A stretch of DNA of 64,000 bases from Streptomyces platensis (GTDB taxonomy: Bacteria > Actinomycetota > Actinomycetes > Streptomycetales > Streptomycetaceae). The stretch is from the NCBI RefSeq assembly GCF_008704855.1, contig NZ_CP023691.1, forward strand, positions 2,790,001-2,854,000, given 5' to 3'. Below are positions 34,335 through 42,277 of the stretch, one piece after another. Numbering within the stretch: position 1 is the first letter of the stretch; the number at the start of each line of letters is the position of its first letter. Position numbers and translations under genes: made by a program. Below the pieces are notes generated by a model. It saw nothing but the letters and a program-made list of their open reading frames with translations. It did not search any database and was not told the origin of the DNA.

Positions 34335-35249
34335 ATGACGCGGATCGATCGGCCTGTTCGCCCCCGGCGCATCCGCTTCGGACTCCGCTTCTCACGCACC
34401 GTCGCCATCGGTTCCGCACTGGTGATCGCCCTCACCGCCTGTAGTGGTGACGGCTCCGCTCCGCAGTCCGGCGCCGCGGGCAAGCGGAAGGCCGCCAAGG
34501 CGCCCGTGTGGCGCACCAACCCCCGCTCGATCGCCGCCCTCGGCGACTCCATCACCGTCGGCTTCGACGCCTGCACCGTCCTCTCCGACTGCCCGCAGGT
34601 CTCCTGGGCCACCGGCACCGACCCCAAGGTCGACAGCCTCGCCCGACGACTGGTCAAACGCCCCGCCACACACAGCTGGAACCTCGCCCGGACCGGTGCG
34701 CTGATGAGGGATCTGCCGGACCAGATCACCGCGGCCGCCGACCGGAAGCCCGAGCTGGTCACGGTCCTGATCGGCGCCAACGACGCCTGCCGGCGCGACG
34801 TGGGCTCGATGACCCCGGCGGGTGCCTTCCGCGCCGACTTCGCGCGGTCCATGAAGTACCTGCGGCGCAAGCTGCCGCACACCCAGGTGTACGTCGCGGC
34901 GGTGCCGGATCTGCTGCGGCTGTGGTCGGAAGGGCGCAAGAACCCGCTCGGCAAGCAGGTGTGGAAGCTCGGCATCTGCGGGTCGATGCTGCGCGATCCG
35001 GACGATCTGACCAAGGCGGCGCACGACCGGCGGGCGGAGGTCCGGGACCGGGTGATGGCGTACAACACGGCGCTGGCGGAGGTGTGCGGCACCGACCCGC
35101 TGTGCCGGTTCGACAAGTCGGTCTTCGACTACCGCTTCACGGGGCGGCAGTTGAGCACCTGGGACTGGTTCCACCCCGGCACCGGCGGCCAGAAGGAGCT
35201 GGCGGAGCTGGCGTTCCGCACGGTCACCCGGCCCGGCCGCAGCAGCTGA
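34335..35249 (+). CDS. SGNH/GDSL hydrolase, predicted lipoprotein
   Basis: A 304-residue exported hydrolase. A basic N-terminus (RPRRIRFGLRFSR) and hydrophobic core lead to the lipobox ALTAC with Cys36, so it is probably lipid-anchored on the outer face. Block I is ALGDSITVGF with Ser72, block III is GAND at 147-150, and block V is DWFHPG near 278-283. The usual Gly of block II is in the NLARTGA segment. Extra cysteines (80, 86, 152) suggest disulfides. ATG 34335 follows GGAGGGGACAGGGG. It is an esterase or lipase by family; the substrate is unknown. It may be cotranscribed with the epimerase 50 bases on. Confidence 0.9.
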   Translation: MTRIDRPVRPRRIRFGLRFSRTVAIGSALVIALTACSGDGSAPQSGAAGKRKAAKAPVWRTNPRSIAALGDSITVGFDACTVLSDCPQVSWATGTDPKVDSLARRLVKRPATHSWNLARTGALMRDLPDQITAAADRKPELVTVLIGANDACRRDVGSMTPAGAFRADFARSMKYLRRKLPHTQVYVAAVPDLLRLWSEGRKNPLGKQVWKLGICGSMLRDPDDLTKAAHDRRAEVRDRVMAYNTALAEVCGTDPLCRFDKSVFDYRFTGRQLSTWDWFHPGTGGQKELAELAFRTVTRPGRSS

Positions 35250-35299
35250 GCGCGCTCTCCCGGCGCCGCCCGGTGGCCGGCGGGCATAGGGTCGCTGCC

Positions 35300-36346
35300 A
35301 TGAAGACGCAGGTCAGCAGGGAAGCCTTCGGCGTGCTGGAGGACGGTACGCCCGTCGACCGCTGGACCCTGGAGTCGGGGCCCGGCGGGGTGCGGGTCCG
35401 GGTCCTGACCTACGGCGGAATCATCCAAACGGTGGACGCCCCGGACCGGAACGGGGCGCGGGGGCAGCTGGCGCTGGGCTTCGCCGACCTCGCCTCGTAC
35501 GTCGCGCACGGCGGGTCGCACTTCGGCGCGCTGGTCGGACGGTATGCGAACCGGATCGCCAGGGCCTCGTTCCGACTCGACGGCCGGACCTGGGAACTGA
35601 CGCCGAACAACGGGCCCCACAGCCTGCACGGCGGGCCGCGGAACTTCTCCCGGGTGGTGTGGGACGCCCGGCCCGTCGACGGCGGGGTGCGGCTGCACCG
35701 GGTCTCCCCGGACGGCGAGGAGGGCTTCCCGGGCGCCCTGGACGTCAGCGTGACCTACACCCTCTCCCCCGGTGGCGCACTGCGCATCGTTTCGTCCGCG
35801 CGGACCGCCGCGCCGACCGTCGTCAGCCTCACCAACCACACGTACCTCAATCTGGGTGGGGACGGCAGCGGCAGCGCCGGCGGGCACGAGCTGCGGCTGG
35901 CGGCTTCCCGGTACACACCGTGCGACGCCGGCGGCATTCCGCTGCCCGGCGCACCCGCCGAAGTCGCCGGCACCCGCTTCGACTTCCGGACGGCGCGCGC
36001 GGTGGGCGGTGCCTTCGACCACAACTTCGCGCTGGACGGCGGGGTGTGCCACACACCGCGCACCGTGGCGGAGTTGTACGACCCGCGCTCCGGCCGGGCC
36101 CTGACGCTGGCCACCACCGAGCCCGGCCTCCAGCTCTACACCGCCGGTCATCTCGACGGCACCCTGACCGGCACGTCGGGCGTCCCCTACGGTCCGGCGG
36201 CCGGACTGGCCCTGGAAACCCAGCACTTCCCGGACTCCCCGAACCGCCCGGACTACCCCAGCACGGTGCTGCGGCCCGGCGAGACCTATCGCTCGGAGAC
36301 CGTCTACGGCTTCTCGGTGCGGCCGCGGACTGCGGGAAACCCTTAA
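35300..36346 (+). CDS. Aldose 1-epimerase (galactose mutarotase family)
   Basis: A 348-residue beta-sandwich enzyme interconverting alpha and beta anomers of sugars. Substrate-binding residues are visible: GRYANRI near 76, NNGPHSLHGG near 97 (first His), LTNHTYLNLGG near 178 (catalytic His), FDHNF near 238 (Asp) and ALETQHFPDSPN near 315 (catalytic Glu). ATG 35300 starts MKTQVSREAFGVLEDGT. It lies 50 bases after the GDSL gene and upstream of a DUF4097 lipoprotein. No sugar operon surrounds it, so the specificity is open. Confidence 0.9.
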   Translation: MKTQVSREAFGVLEDGTPVDRWTLESGPGGVRVRVLTYGGIIQTVDAPDRNGARGQLALGFADLASYVAHGGSHFGALVGRYANRIARASFRLDGRTWELTPNNGPHSLHGGPRNFSRVVWDARPVDGGVRLHRVSPDGEEGFPGALDVSVTYTLSPGGALRIVSSARTAAPTVVSLTNHTYLNLGGDGSGSAGGHELRLAASRYTPCDAGGIPLPGAPAEVAGTRFDFRTARAVGGAFDHNFALDGGVCHTPRTVAELYDPRSGRALTLATTEPGLQLYTAGHLDGTLTGTSGVPYGPAAGLALETQHFPDSPNRPDYPSTVLRPGETYRSETVYGFSVRPRTAGNP

Positions 36347-36475
36347 GGGCACGGCCCCGCGAAGGTCATCCTGTGCGGCGACGCCACGGACGGGGCCGGG
36401 GCGGAACGATGGCACCGATCGGTTGTCCGGTCCGTTCCCGTTTCCGTTCACTGCTGCCCCGGGAGACCTCTCACC

Positions 36476-37171
36476 ATGGCCCGCCTGCGTACCTCTTCTC
36501 TCGTACTGTCCTGTGCCGCGTTGGGCGTGCTGATGACCGGCTGCTCCCTGGGATTCGGCCCGGACAAGGAAGCAGAGCGTACGTACACCGTGCCCGGCAA
36601 GATCACCGCGCTGTCGGCAACGACGCACGGCGGGAACATCGAGGTCGTCCCGGTCGACGCCGGCGGCCAGGTGAAGGTGACGGAGAAATATGTCTACAAC
36701 GAGCAGAAGCCGAGCCCCTCGCATGAGGTCAAGGACGGCCGGCTGACGCTGGAGGCCGAGGACTGCGGCATGGGGCGCCGGTGCCAGGTGGCCTACCGGG
36801 TGCTGCTGCCGCGCGATGCCTCGGTGGATCTGCGGACCAGTGGCGGGGACATCACGGTCCGCGGCGCCACCGGCGGCATCGCCGCGGAGACCAGCGGCGG
36901 CGACATCACCGTCAAGGACTCCGCGGCCCGCACCGCGAAGGCGCGGACCAGCGGCGGCGATGTGGATCTCGCGCTGTCCACGGCGCCCGACGAGGTGTCG
37001 GGCCGCACCAGCGGAGGCAATGTCACCATCCGGCTGCCCAAGGGCTCCTACGCCGTGGAGGCCACGACCAGCGGCGGCAACAGCAAGGTCTCCGTCCCGA
37101 CGGACAAGAGCTCCGCGCACAAGGTCACGGCCCGGACGAGCGGCGGTGATGTGTCGGTGGTGCCGTCATGA
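36476..37171 (+). CDS. DUF4097 beta-repeat lipoprotein
   Basis: A 231-residue predicted lipoprotein. The signal ends in the lipobox LMTGC (Cys23). The mature part is a beta-helix-like adhesin fold made of recurring TSGGDI/V-T-V units: RTSGGDITVRG, ETSGGDITVKD, RTSGGDVDLA, RTSGGNVTI, TTSGGNSKV, RTSGGDVSVV, about every 20 residues. These repeats are the mark of DUF4097 (head GIN-type) proteins, usually of unknown function at the cell surface. GGGAGA precedes ATG 36476. It is monocistronic, with a bidirectional terminator downstream. Confidence 0.85.
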   Translation: MARLRTSSLVLSCAALGVLMTGCSLGFGPDKEAERTYTVPGKITALSATTHGGNIEVVPVDAGGQVKVTEKYVYNEQKPSPSHEVKDGRLTLEAEDCGMGRRCQVAYRVLLPRDASVDLRTSGGDITVRGATGGIAAETSGGDITVKDSAARTAKARTSGGDVDLALSTAPDEVSGRTSGGNVTIRLPKGSYAVEATTSGGNSKVSVPTDKSSAHKVTARTSGGDVSVVPS

Positions 37172-37215
37172 GGGGGCGGTCGCGATGAGGGTCCGGACGG
37201 GCGCGCGCTTGAGCC

Positions 37216-37249
37216 GGCGGGGGCGTCCCTGGGGAGGAGCGCCCCCGCC
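37216..37249. terminator. Bidirectional terminator, DUF4097 / GH3
   Basis: A 10-bp perfect stem GGCGGGGGCG/CGCCCCCGCC with 14-base loop between the convergent stops. Confidence 0.65.
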
Positions 37250-37259
37250 TCCGGCCCCG

Positions 37260-39788
37260 TCAGCCGACGGTGACCTCCGCCGTCAGCCTGCGGTCGCCGA
37301 TGCTGCGCGCCGCCTCGACGAGATAGACGCCCTTGACCCGCTGCCAGTCGCCGCCCTCCGCGTCCCAGACCGCGAACGCCCGGTCCGGCAGCGGGATCTC
37401 GGCCTCGGTGCTCTCCCCGGGACCGGCCTCGACGACGGCGAAGCCGGCCAGCCAGCGCGCCGGGCGCTCCGGAGCGTCGGGGGCGGCGTCCTCGGTGGGC
37501 GCCAGATAGATCTGGACGACCTCGCGGCCGGGCCGGTCGCCCGCGTTGCGGACGCGCACCCGTACCGAGTCCGGGGTGGTGTCCAGCGACTCGTACTCCC
37601 AGTCGGTGTAGCCGAGGCCGTGTCCGAAGGGGTAGGCGGGCGCGACGGCGGACCGCTGCCAGGCCCGGTAGCCGACGAACACGCCCTCGGCGTAGTGGAG
37701 TTGGCCGCCGGTCGGGGTGACGGTGGTGACCGGGGCGTCGTCGAGGCGGGCCGGCCAGGTGGTGGGCAGCCGGCCGCCCGGCTCATGGGCGCCGAGCAGG
37801 ACGTCCGCCAGCGCCGCCCCGGCCTCCTGCCCGGGGAACCAGCTCAGCAGCACGGCGGGGACCTCCTCGCGCCACGGAAGCTCCACCGGGGAGCCGGAGT
37901 TGACGACCACCACGGTGTGCGGGTTGGCGGCGGCGACCCGGCAGACCAGCTCGTCCTGGCGGCCCGGCAGCCGCAGATCGCCGCGGTCGAAGCCCTCGGA
38001 CTCGGTCTCCTCGGTGGTGGCGACGACGACGATCGCCACATCGGCGTCGGCCGCCGCGCGGACCGCCTCGGTGATCTCCGTGTCCGCGTCGGCCTGCGGC
38101 GCCCGGTGGCCGAGCAGGAAGTGCAGCGTGGCCGGCCCCTCCCCGGAGCCGCCCGGATGGTCCGGCACGTACCGCAGCGTGACGTCGACACACTCGTCCG
38201 CCGTCAGCTGCGCGGTCACCCGCCGCTCGACGGGGTTGAGGAACTCCTCGAAGGGGTCGCCGCCCTCCGGTGCGCAGTGGCCGTCGAAGAGCACCGTGCC
38301 ACCGACGGTCAGCCGCAGCTCACCGGTGCCGGAGACGGCGAGGGTGTGCCGGCCGGTGTGCCGCGGGGTGAAGCTGCCGGTCAGTTCGACGGCGCTCAGG
38401 TTCTGCCGGGTGACGCCCTCGGGGAAGCGGCCCATCACCTGCACCTTGCCGTCGCGCTGCGCGTTCTCGGCGAGCAGCCGGCCGTCCGCGGCCAGGTAGC
38501 GGGCGCGCAGGGTGAAGCCCTCGCGGGCGTGCGGGACGCGGGAGCGCGGATCGGCGCCGGCCGCGAAGGTGAGCTCGACATCGTCGGGCAGTGCGGCGCG
38601 CAGCCCCTCCAGCGGGGAGACCACCGCGTCGGGAAAGACGGTCGCGGACCCGCCGCCGAGCACCCGGGCCTCGCGCGCGGCCGCCCCGATGACGGCGACC
38701 CGGCGGACCGCGGCGGCATCGAGCGGCAGCGCCCGCCGCGCGCCGGCCACCGGCTCGTTGCGCAGCAGGACACACCCCCGCCGGGCGACCTCACGGGCCA
38801 CCGCCCGGCCGTCGATCCCCCGCGGGACAGCGGCCGGGTCGACCGCGGCCGGCACCCCGTCCAGACAGCCCGTGCGGGCGGCGAGCAGCAGCACCCGGCG
38901 CACCGCCTCGTCCACCTCCGACTCGGCCACCGCACCGCCGCGGACGGCCTCGGCGAGCCGCGCGCCGTAGACCGTCCGGGGCCCCGGCATCGCCACGTCC
39001 AGGCCGCCGCGCAGGGCGCGCACGGTGTCGCGGGCCGCCGTCCAGTCGGAGACGGTGCAGCCGTCGAAACCCCATGCCCCGCGGAGCACGTCCTGGACCA
39101 GAGCCCGGTGTTCGGTCATCGTCGAGCCGTTGACCTGGTTGTAGGCGGTCATCACGCCCCAGGGACGGGCGTTTTCGACGATGTGCTCGAAGGGCGCGAG
39201 ATAGAGCTCGCGCAGCGGGCGCGGGGCGATGCGGTTGTCGACGGTGAGCCGGTCGGTCTCGGCGTCGTTGCCCACGAAGTGCTTGACGGTCGTACCGACG
39301 CCGCCCTCCTGCACCCCACGGACATATCCGGCCCCGATCTCGCCGGTGAGCAGCGGGTCTTCCGCATAGCACTCGAAGTGCCGGCCGCCCAGCGGTGAGC
39401 GGTGCAGATTGACGGTCGGCGCCAGCAGGACGTGCACGCCCTTGCGGCGGGCTTCCTGGGCGAGCAGGTGACCGGTCCGGCGGGCCAGCTCGGGGTCCCA
39501 GGTGGCGGCCAGCGCCGTGGGGCTGGGCAGCACCACCGAGGGGTCCTCGGGGCTCCAGTCCTGGCCCCGCACCCCGACCGGCCCGTCCGACATCACCAGC
39601 GACCGGAGTCCGATCGCGGGCACGGCCGGCAGCGTCCACATGTCCTGGCCGGACAGCAGCCGGGCCTTGGTGTCGAGGTCGAGCGCGGCGAGTGCCCGCT
39701 CGACGGCGGCGGCGTGCTCGTGCGCGCGGTCCCGGGCATGATGGTGGGCGGCGTCTGCGGCGGGGCCATGAGGATGGTGGTCGGTCAT
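37260..39788 (-). CDS. Glycoside hydrolase family 3 beta-glucosidase with PA14 insert
   Basis: An 842-residue cytoplasmic-type GH3 enzyme without signal peptide. The N-terminal (beta/alpha)8 domain contains SDGPVGVRGQ, LLAPTVNLHRSPLGGRHFECYAEDP, GVGTTVKHFVGND, and the nucleophile Asp in GCTVSDWTA near 249. A PA14 domain is inserted at about 425-570 (FTPRHTGRHTLAVSG, LFDGHC). The C-terminal part has VVVVNSGSPVELPW and PFGHGLGYTDWEYES and ends in an Fn3-like domain. It resembles beta-glucosidases that cleave oligosaccharides after uptake. It is divergent from a TetR gene with an inverted repeat between them, so local repression is likely. Confidence 0.93.
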   Translation of the reverse strand: MTDHHPHGPAADAAHHHARDRAHEHAAAVERALAALDLDTKARLLSGQDMWTLPAVPAIGLRSLVMSDGPVGVRGQDWSPEDPSVVLPSPTALAATWDPELARRTGHLLAQEARRKGVHVLLAPTVNLHRSPLGGRHFECYAEDPLLTGEIGAGYVRGVQEGGVGTTVKHFVGNDAETDRLTVDNRIAPRPLRELYLAPFEHIVENARPWGVMTAYNQVNGSTMTEHRALVQDVLRGAWGFDGCTVSDWTAARDTVRALRGGLDVAMPGPRTVYGARLAEAVRGGAVAESEVDEAVRRVLLLAARTGCLDGVPAAVDPAAVPRGIDGRAVAREVARRGCVLLRNEPVAGARRALPLDAAAVRRVAVIGAAAREARVLGGGSATVFPDAVVSPLEGLRAALPDDVELTFAAGADPRSRVPHAREGFTLRARYLAADGRLLAENAQRDGKVQVMGRFPEGVTRQNLSAVELTGSFTPRHTGRHTLAVSGTGELRLTVGGTVLFDGHCAPEGGDPFEEFLNPVERRVTAQLTADECVDVTLRYVPDHPGGSGEGPATLHFLLGHRAPQADADTEITEAVRAAADADVAIVVVATTEETESEGFDRGDLRLPGRQDELVCRVAAANPHTVVVVNSGSPVELPWREEVPAVLLSWFPGQEAGAALADVLLGAHEPGGRLPTTWPARLDDAPVTTVTPTGGQLHYAEGVFVGYRAWQRSAVAPAYPFGHGLGYTDWEYESLDTTPDSVRVRVRNAGDRPGREVVQIYLAPTEDAAPDAPERPARWLAGFAVVEAGPGESTEAEIPLPDRAFAVWDAEGGDWQRVKGVYLVEAARSIGDRRLTAEVTVG

Positions 39789-39840
39789 GCGGCTCTCCGG
39801 TGTTCCCTGAATGGACGTGCGGACCCCCTGTCCGGATTCT

Positions 39841-39864
39841 TACCGGCCCACCTGTCAACCGGTA
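39841..39864. promoter_or_regulatory. Inverted repeat between GH3 and TetR genes
   Basis: TACCGG (39841-39846) and CCGGTA (39859-39864) with a 12-base spacer. Two direct CCGTTAC elements follow at about 39869-39886. Candidate TetR operator for the divergent pair. Confidence 0.4.
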
Positions 39865-39916
39865 GGCACCGTTACTTTTCCGTTACATCAGTCGTACGGG
39901 ATCTCCACGGGAGGGT

Positions 39917-39922
39917 TACGCT
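39917..39922 (+). promoter_or_regulatory. -10 box TACGCT for leaderless TetR gene
   Basis: TACGCT fits TANNNT and lies 6 bases before GTG 39929. No ribosome site is present. No convincing -35. Confidence 0.35.
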
Positions 39923-39928
39923 CGGCCG

Positions 39929-40648
39929 GTGAGTGCACGAGACCAGGACAGAGCCCGCGGCGGCGGGCCGGGCGCGCGGCGGGCCGGCGGCGGGCGCGAG
40001 ACCCAGCGCGCGGAGCGGCGCGCGGCCATCCTGGAGGCCGCCATGGAGCTGATCGCCGAGCGCGGCTACCGCCGTACCTCGCTCGCCGCCGTCGCCGAAC
40101 GCGCCGGACTGACCCAGCAGGGCCTGCTGCACCACTTCCCCACCAAGGAACTGCTGCTGGTGGGGGTGCTGGAGACCCGCGACCGCTGGGATCTGGCCTC
40201 GGCCGCCGCGGCGGCCGGCACCCGGCACACCGACACCCTCGCCCAGCTGGTCGACTACAACGCCACCCGCCCCGGCCTCGTCCGGACCTACACGGTGCTG
40301 GCCGCCGACAGCGTCACCGAGGACCACCCCGCGCGCGAGTTCTTCGAGACCCGCTTCCGTGTCGTCCGCACCGCGATGGCCGAGGTGCTGCGGACGGAAT
40401 GCGGCGACACCCTGCCCGGCGGTCTGACCCCGGAGCGGGCGGCTCCGCTGCTGGCCGCCGTGATGGACGGGCTCCAGTTGCAGTGGCTGCTGGACCCGGA
40501 GGCCGTGGAGATGCCGGCGGCCTTCCGGGACTTCCTGGCGCTGCTCGGGTGCGGGCCGGGAGGGGCCGGCGGGGCCGCGGAGGGGCCGGGCGGAGAGCCC
40601 GGGGAGGGGCCGGGCGAGGGTTCGGGCAACGGGCCGGGCGAGGGCTGA
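39929..40648 (+). CDS. TetR family regulator with Gly-rich tail
   Basis: A 239-residue regulator. A basic, Gly/Arg-rich N-terminus (RGGGPGARRAGGGRETQRAERR) precedes the HTH AAILEAAMELIAERGYRRTSLAAVAERAGLTQQGLLHHFPTKELLL at about 33-78. The ligand domain contains RHTDTLAQLVDYNATRPGLVRTYTVLAADS and ends near 205. The last ~33 residues are a low-complexity Gly-Pro-Glu tail (GEGPGEGSGNGPGEG). The GTG start has a leaderless -10 box. It is divergent from the GH3 beta-glucosidase, which is its probable target; a sugar or glycoside ligand is inferred. Confidence 0.9.
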   Translation: MSARDQDRARGGGPGARRAGGGRETQRAERRAAILEAAMELIAERGYRRTSLAAVAERAGLTQQGLLHHFPTKELLLVGVLETRDRWDLASAAAAAGTRHTDTLAQLVDYNATRPGLVRTYTVLAADSVTEDHPAREFFETRFRVVRTAMAEVLRTECGDTLPGGLTPERAAPLLAAVMDGLQLQWLLDPEAVEMPAAFRDFLALLGCGPGGAGGAAEGPGGEPGEGPGEGSGNGPGEG

Positions 40649-40859
40649 CACCGGGTGAGGTCGGCGAGCAACTCGCCATCGTGGAGTGCGCCCGACGCGG
40701 CCGCGGACCGGACGGGACGGGACGGGATCAGGAACCCTATCCGCGGTCACCCGGCGCACCACGGGCCGGGTCGGGGCCCCAAGTCGAGGGGCAGGAACAG
40801 GACAGCGGGGAGGTCTGCGCCTCTACCGCCCCCGCGCCCACACCGCTTTACTCGCCCCC

Positions 40860-42158
40860 ATGAGACGCATACGTACCAGGACGGTCGCGCTCGGTGTCGC
40901 GCTGGTGGCCGCCGTTCCGCTGGCCCTGACGGCGCCGGCGGCCGCGGCCCCCGCGACGGACAGCACGGTGGAGGAGGGGCGGCTGACACAGGCGGCACCG
41001 CAGGAGATCCTGCGGCGCAGTGGATTCGAGGTGTGGGAGCGGGAGTTCGCGCGCGGGCTGGCGCGGGTGACGAGCTACCCGGAGGCCCGGCGCTATGTCG
41101 CGGACGAGGGGCGGGCGCTGTGGCGGCGGGCAGTGGACCGGGCGCAGGGCCGTGGGCCCGACGGCGGCGATCTGAGCCGGGACGACGACCGGCCGCTGTA
41201 TTGGGCGCGGCTCGGGATGACGAAGGAACTACGGCAGTGGAAGCCGGAGTTCGGGCTGTCGGAGGACCGGCGGGACGCCCTGCTCGGGTCGCTGGAGCGG
41301 GGTTCGCGCGGGCAGGACTCGATCGCGCTGCCCGCCGGGAAGGAGGTGCTGCGGGTGGTGGTGACCGGCTTCGACCCGTTCCAGCTGGACGCCGATGCCC
41401 GGCGGAGCAATCCGTCGGGGGCGGTGGCGCTCGCGCTGGACGGGACGACGGTGCGGACCGCCTCCGGGAAGCCCGCCCGGATCGAGACCGCGGTCTTCCC
41501 CGTACGGTGGGCCGACTTCGCGGCGGGCACGGTGGAGCGCACCCTGCTGCCGCACTTCCGGGGCGGGCCGCGGCAGGCCGATCTGTTCACGACGGTCAGT
41601 CAGGGGCGGCCCGGCCGGTTCGATGTCGAGCGGACCAACGGCGCCTGGCGGGGCGGCTATCCGGACAATGCGCGGGACTCGCGGACGGAGCTGGTGCCGA
41701 TTCCGGCGGGGGTGCCGACCGTGCGGCCGCAGCCGCAGTGGACGACCACCACCCTGCCGTACGCGAAGATCGTGGCGGCCGGCACCGGGCCGTATCCGGT
41801 GGTCGACCACACCGCCGTCACCGAGATCCCGGCGGGCGGCGGCGCACCCGTCGACCGGCCGGACGGCCCGACCCCGGGCTCCACGGCGCGTGCCGGGGGC
41901 GGCGGGGACTATCTGTCCAATGAGATCGCCTACCGGGCGACGCTGCTGAGGGACGCGGTGCGGCCGGCGATCCCGGGCGGGCATCTGCACACGCCGGTGC
42001 TGGAGTTCGGCCCGGACAACACCGACCCGGCGAACGGCCAGGTCACCGACCCCGTCTTCGTACGGAACCGGATCGCGATCACCGGCCAGGTGCGGGCGGT
42101 CGTGACGGTGGCGGCGTCGGAGGTGGCGGCAGCAGCACGGGCGGCGGACCGGAAGTAG
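40860..42158 (+). CDS. Secreted peptidase C15 (pyroglutamyl peptidase)-like protein, catalytic Cys replaced by Ser
   Basis: A 432-residue protein with a signal peptide (MRRIRTRTVALGVALVAAVPLALTAPAAAA). A ~130-residue helical region comes next, then a C15 fold from about 163: VVVTGFDPF at 166-174, SNPSG, and PVLEF after GHLHTP (His375/His377 in place of the catalytic His). In known C15 enzymes the nucleophile is Cys in a G-x-Y-x-C-N motif; here the aligned segment is GDYLSNEIAY with Ser353. It is therefore either a serine variant or a non-peptidase. Usual C15 enzymes are ~215 residues and cytosolic, so size and export are also unusual. ATG 40860 is chosen for the signal peptide. Confidence 0.75.
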   Translation: MRRIRTRTVALGVALVAAVPLALTAPAAAAPATDSTVEEGRLTQAAPQEILRRSGFEVWEREFARGLARVTSYPEARRYVADEGRALWRRAVDRAQGRGPDGGDLSRDDDRPLYWARLGMTKELRQWKPEFGLSEDRRDALLGSLERGSRGQDSIALPAGKEVLRVVVTGFDPFQLDADARRSNPSGAVALALDGTTVRTASGKPARIETAVFPVRWADFAAGTVERTLLPHFRGGPRQADLFTTVSQGRPGRFDVERTNGAWRGGYPDNARDSRTELVPIPAGVPTVRPQPQWTTTTLPYAKIVAAGTGPYPVVDHTAVTEIPAGGGAPVDRPDGPTPGSTARAGGGGDYLSNEIAYRATLLRDAVRPAIPGGHLHTPVLEFGPDNTDPANGQVTDPVFVRNRIAITGQVRAVVTVAASEVAAAARAADRK

Positions 42159-42277
42159 CCGGACCGGGGTCCTCTTGGGCGCGGGCGGCCGGCGGCGGGG
42201 CAAGCCAACGGACCGCCCGTCCCCCCCGAGTAGCCCGATCCACTCGAACCCCCCGACCCGCCCGGCATCATGGGCGC

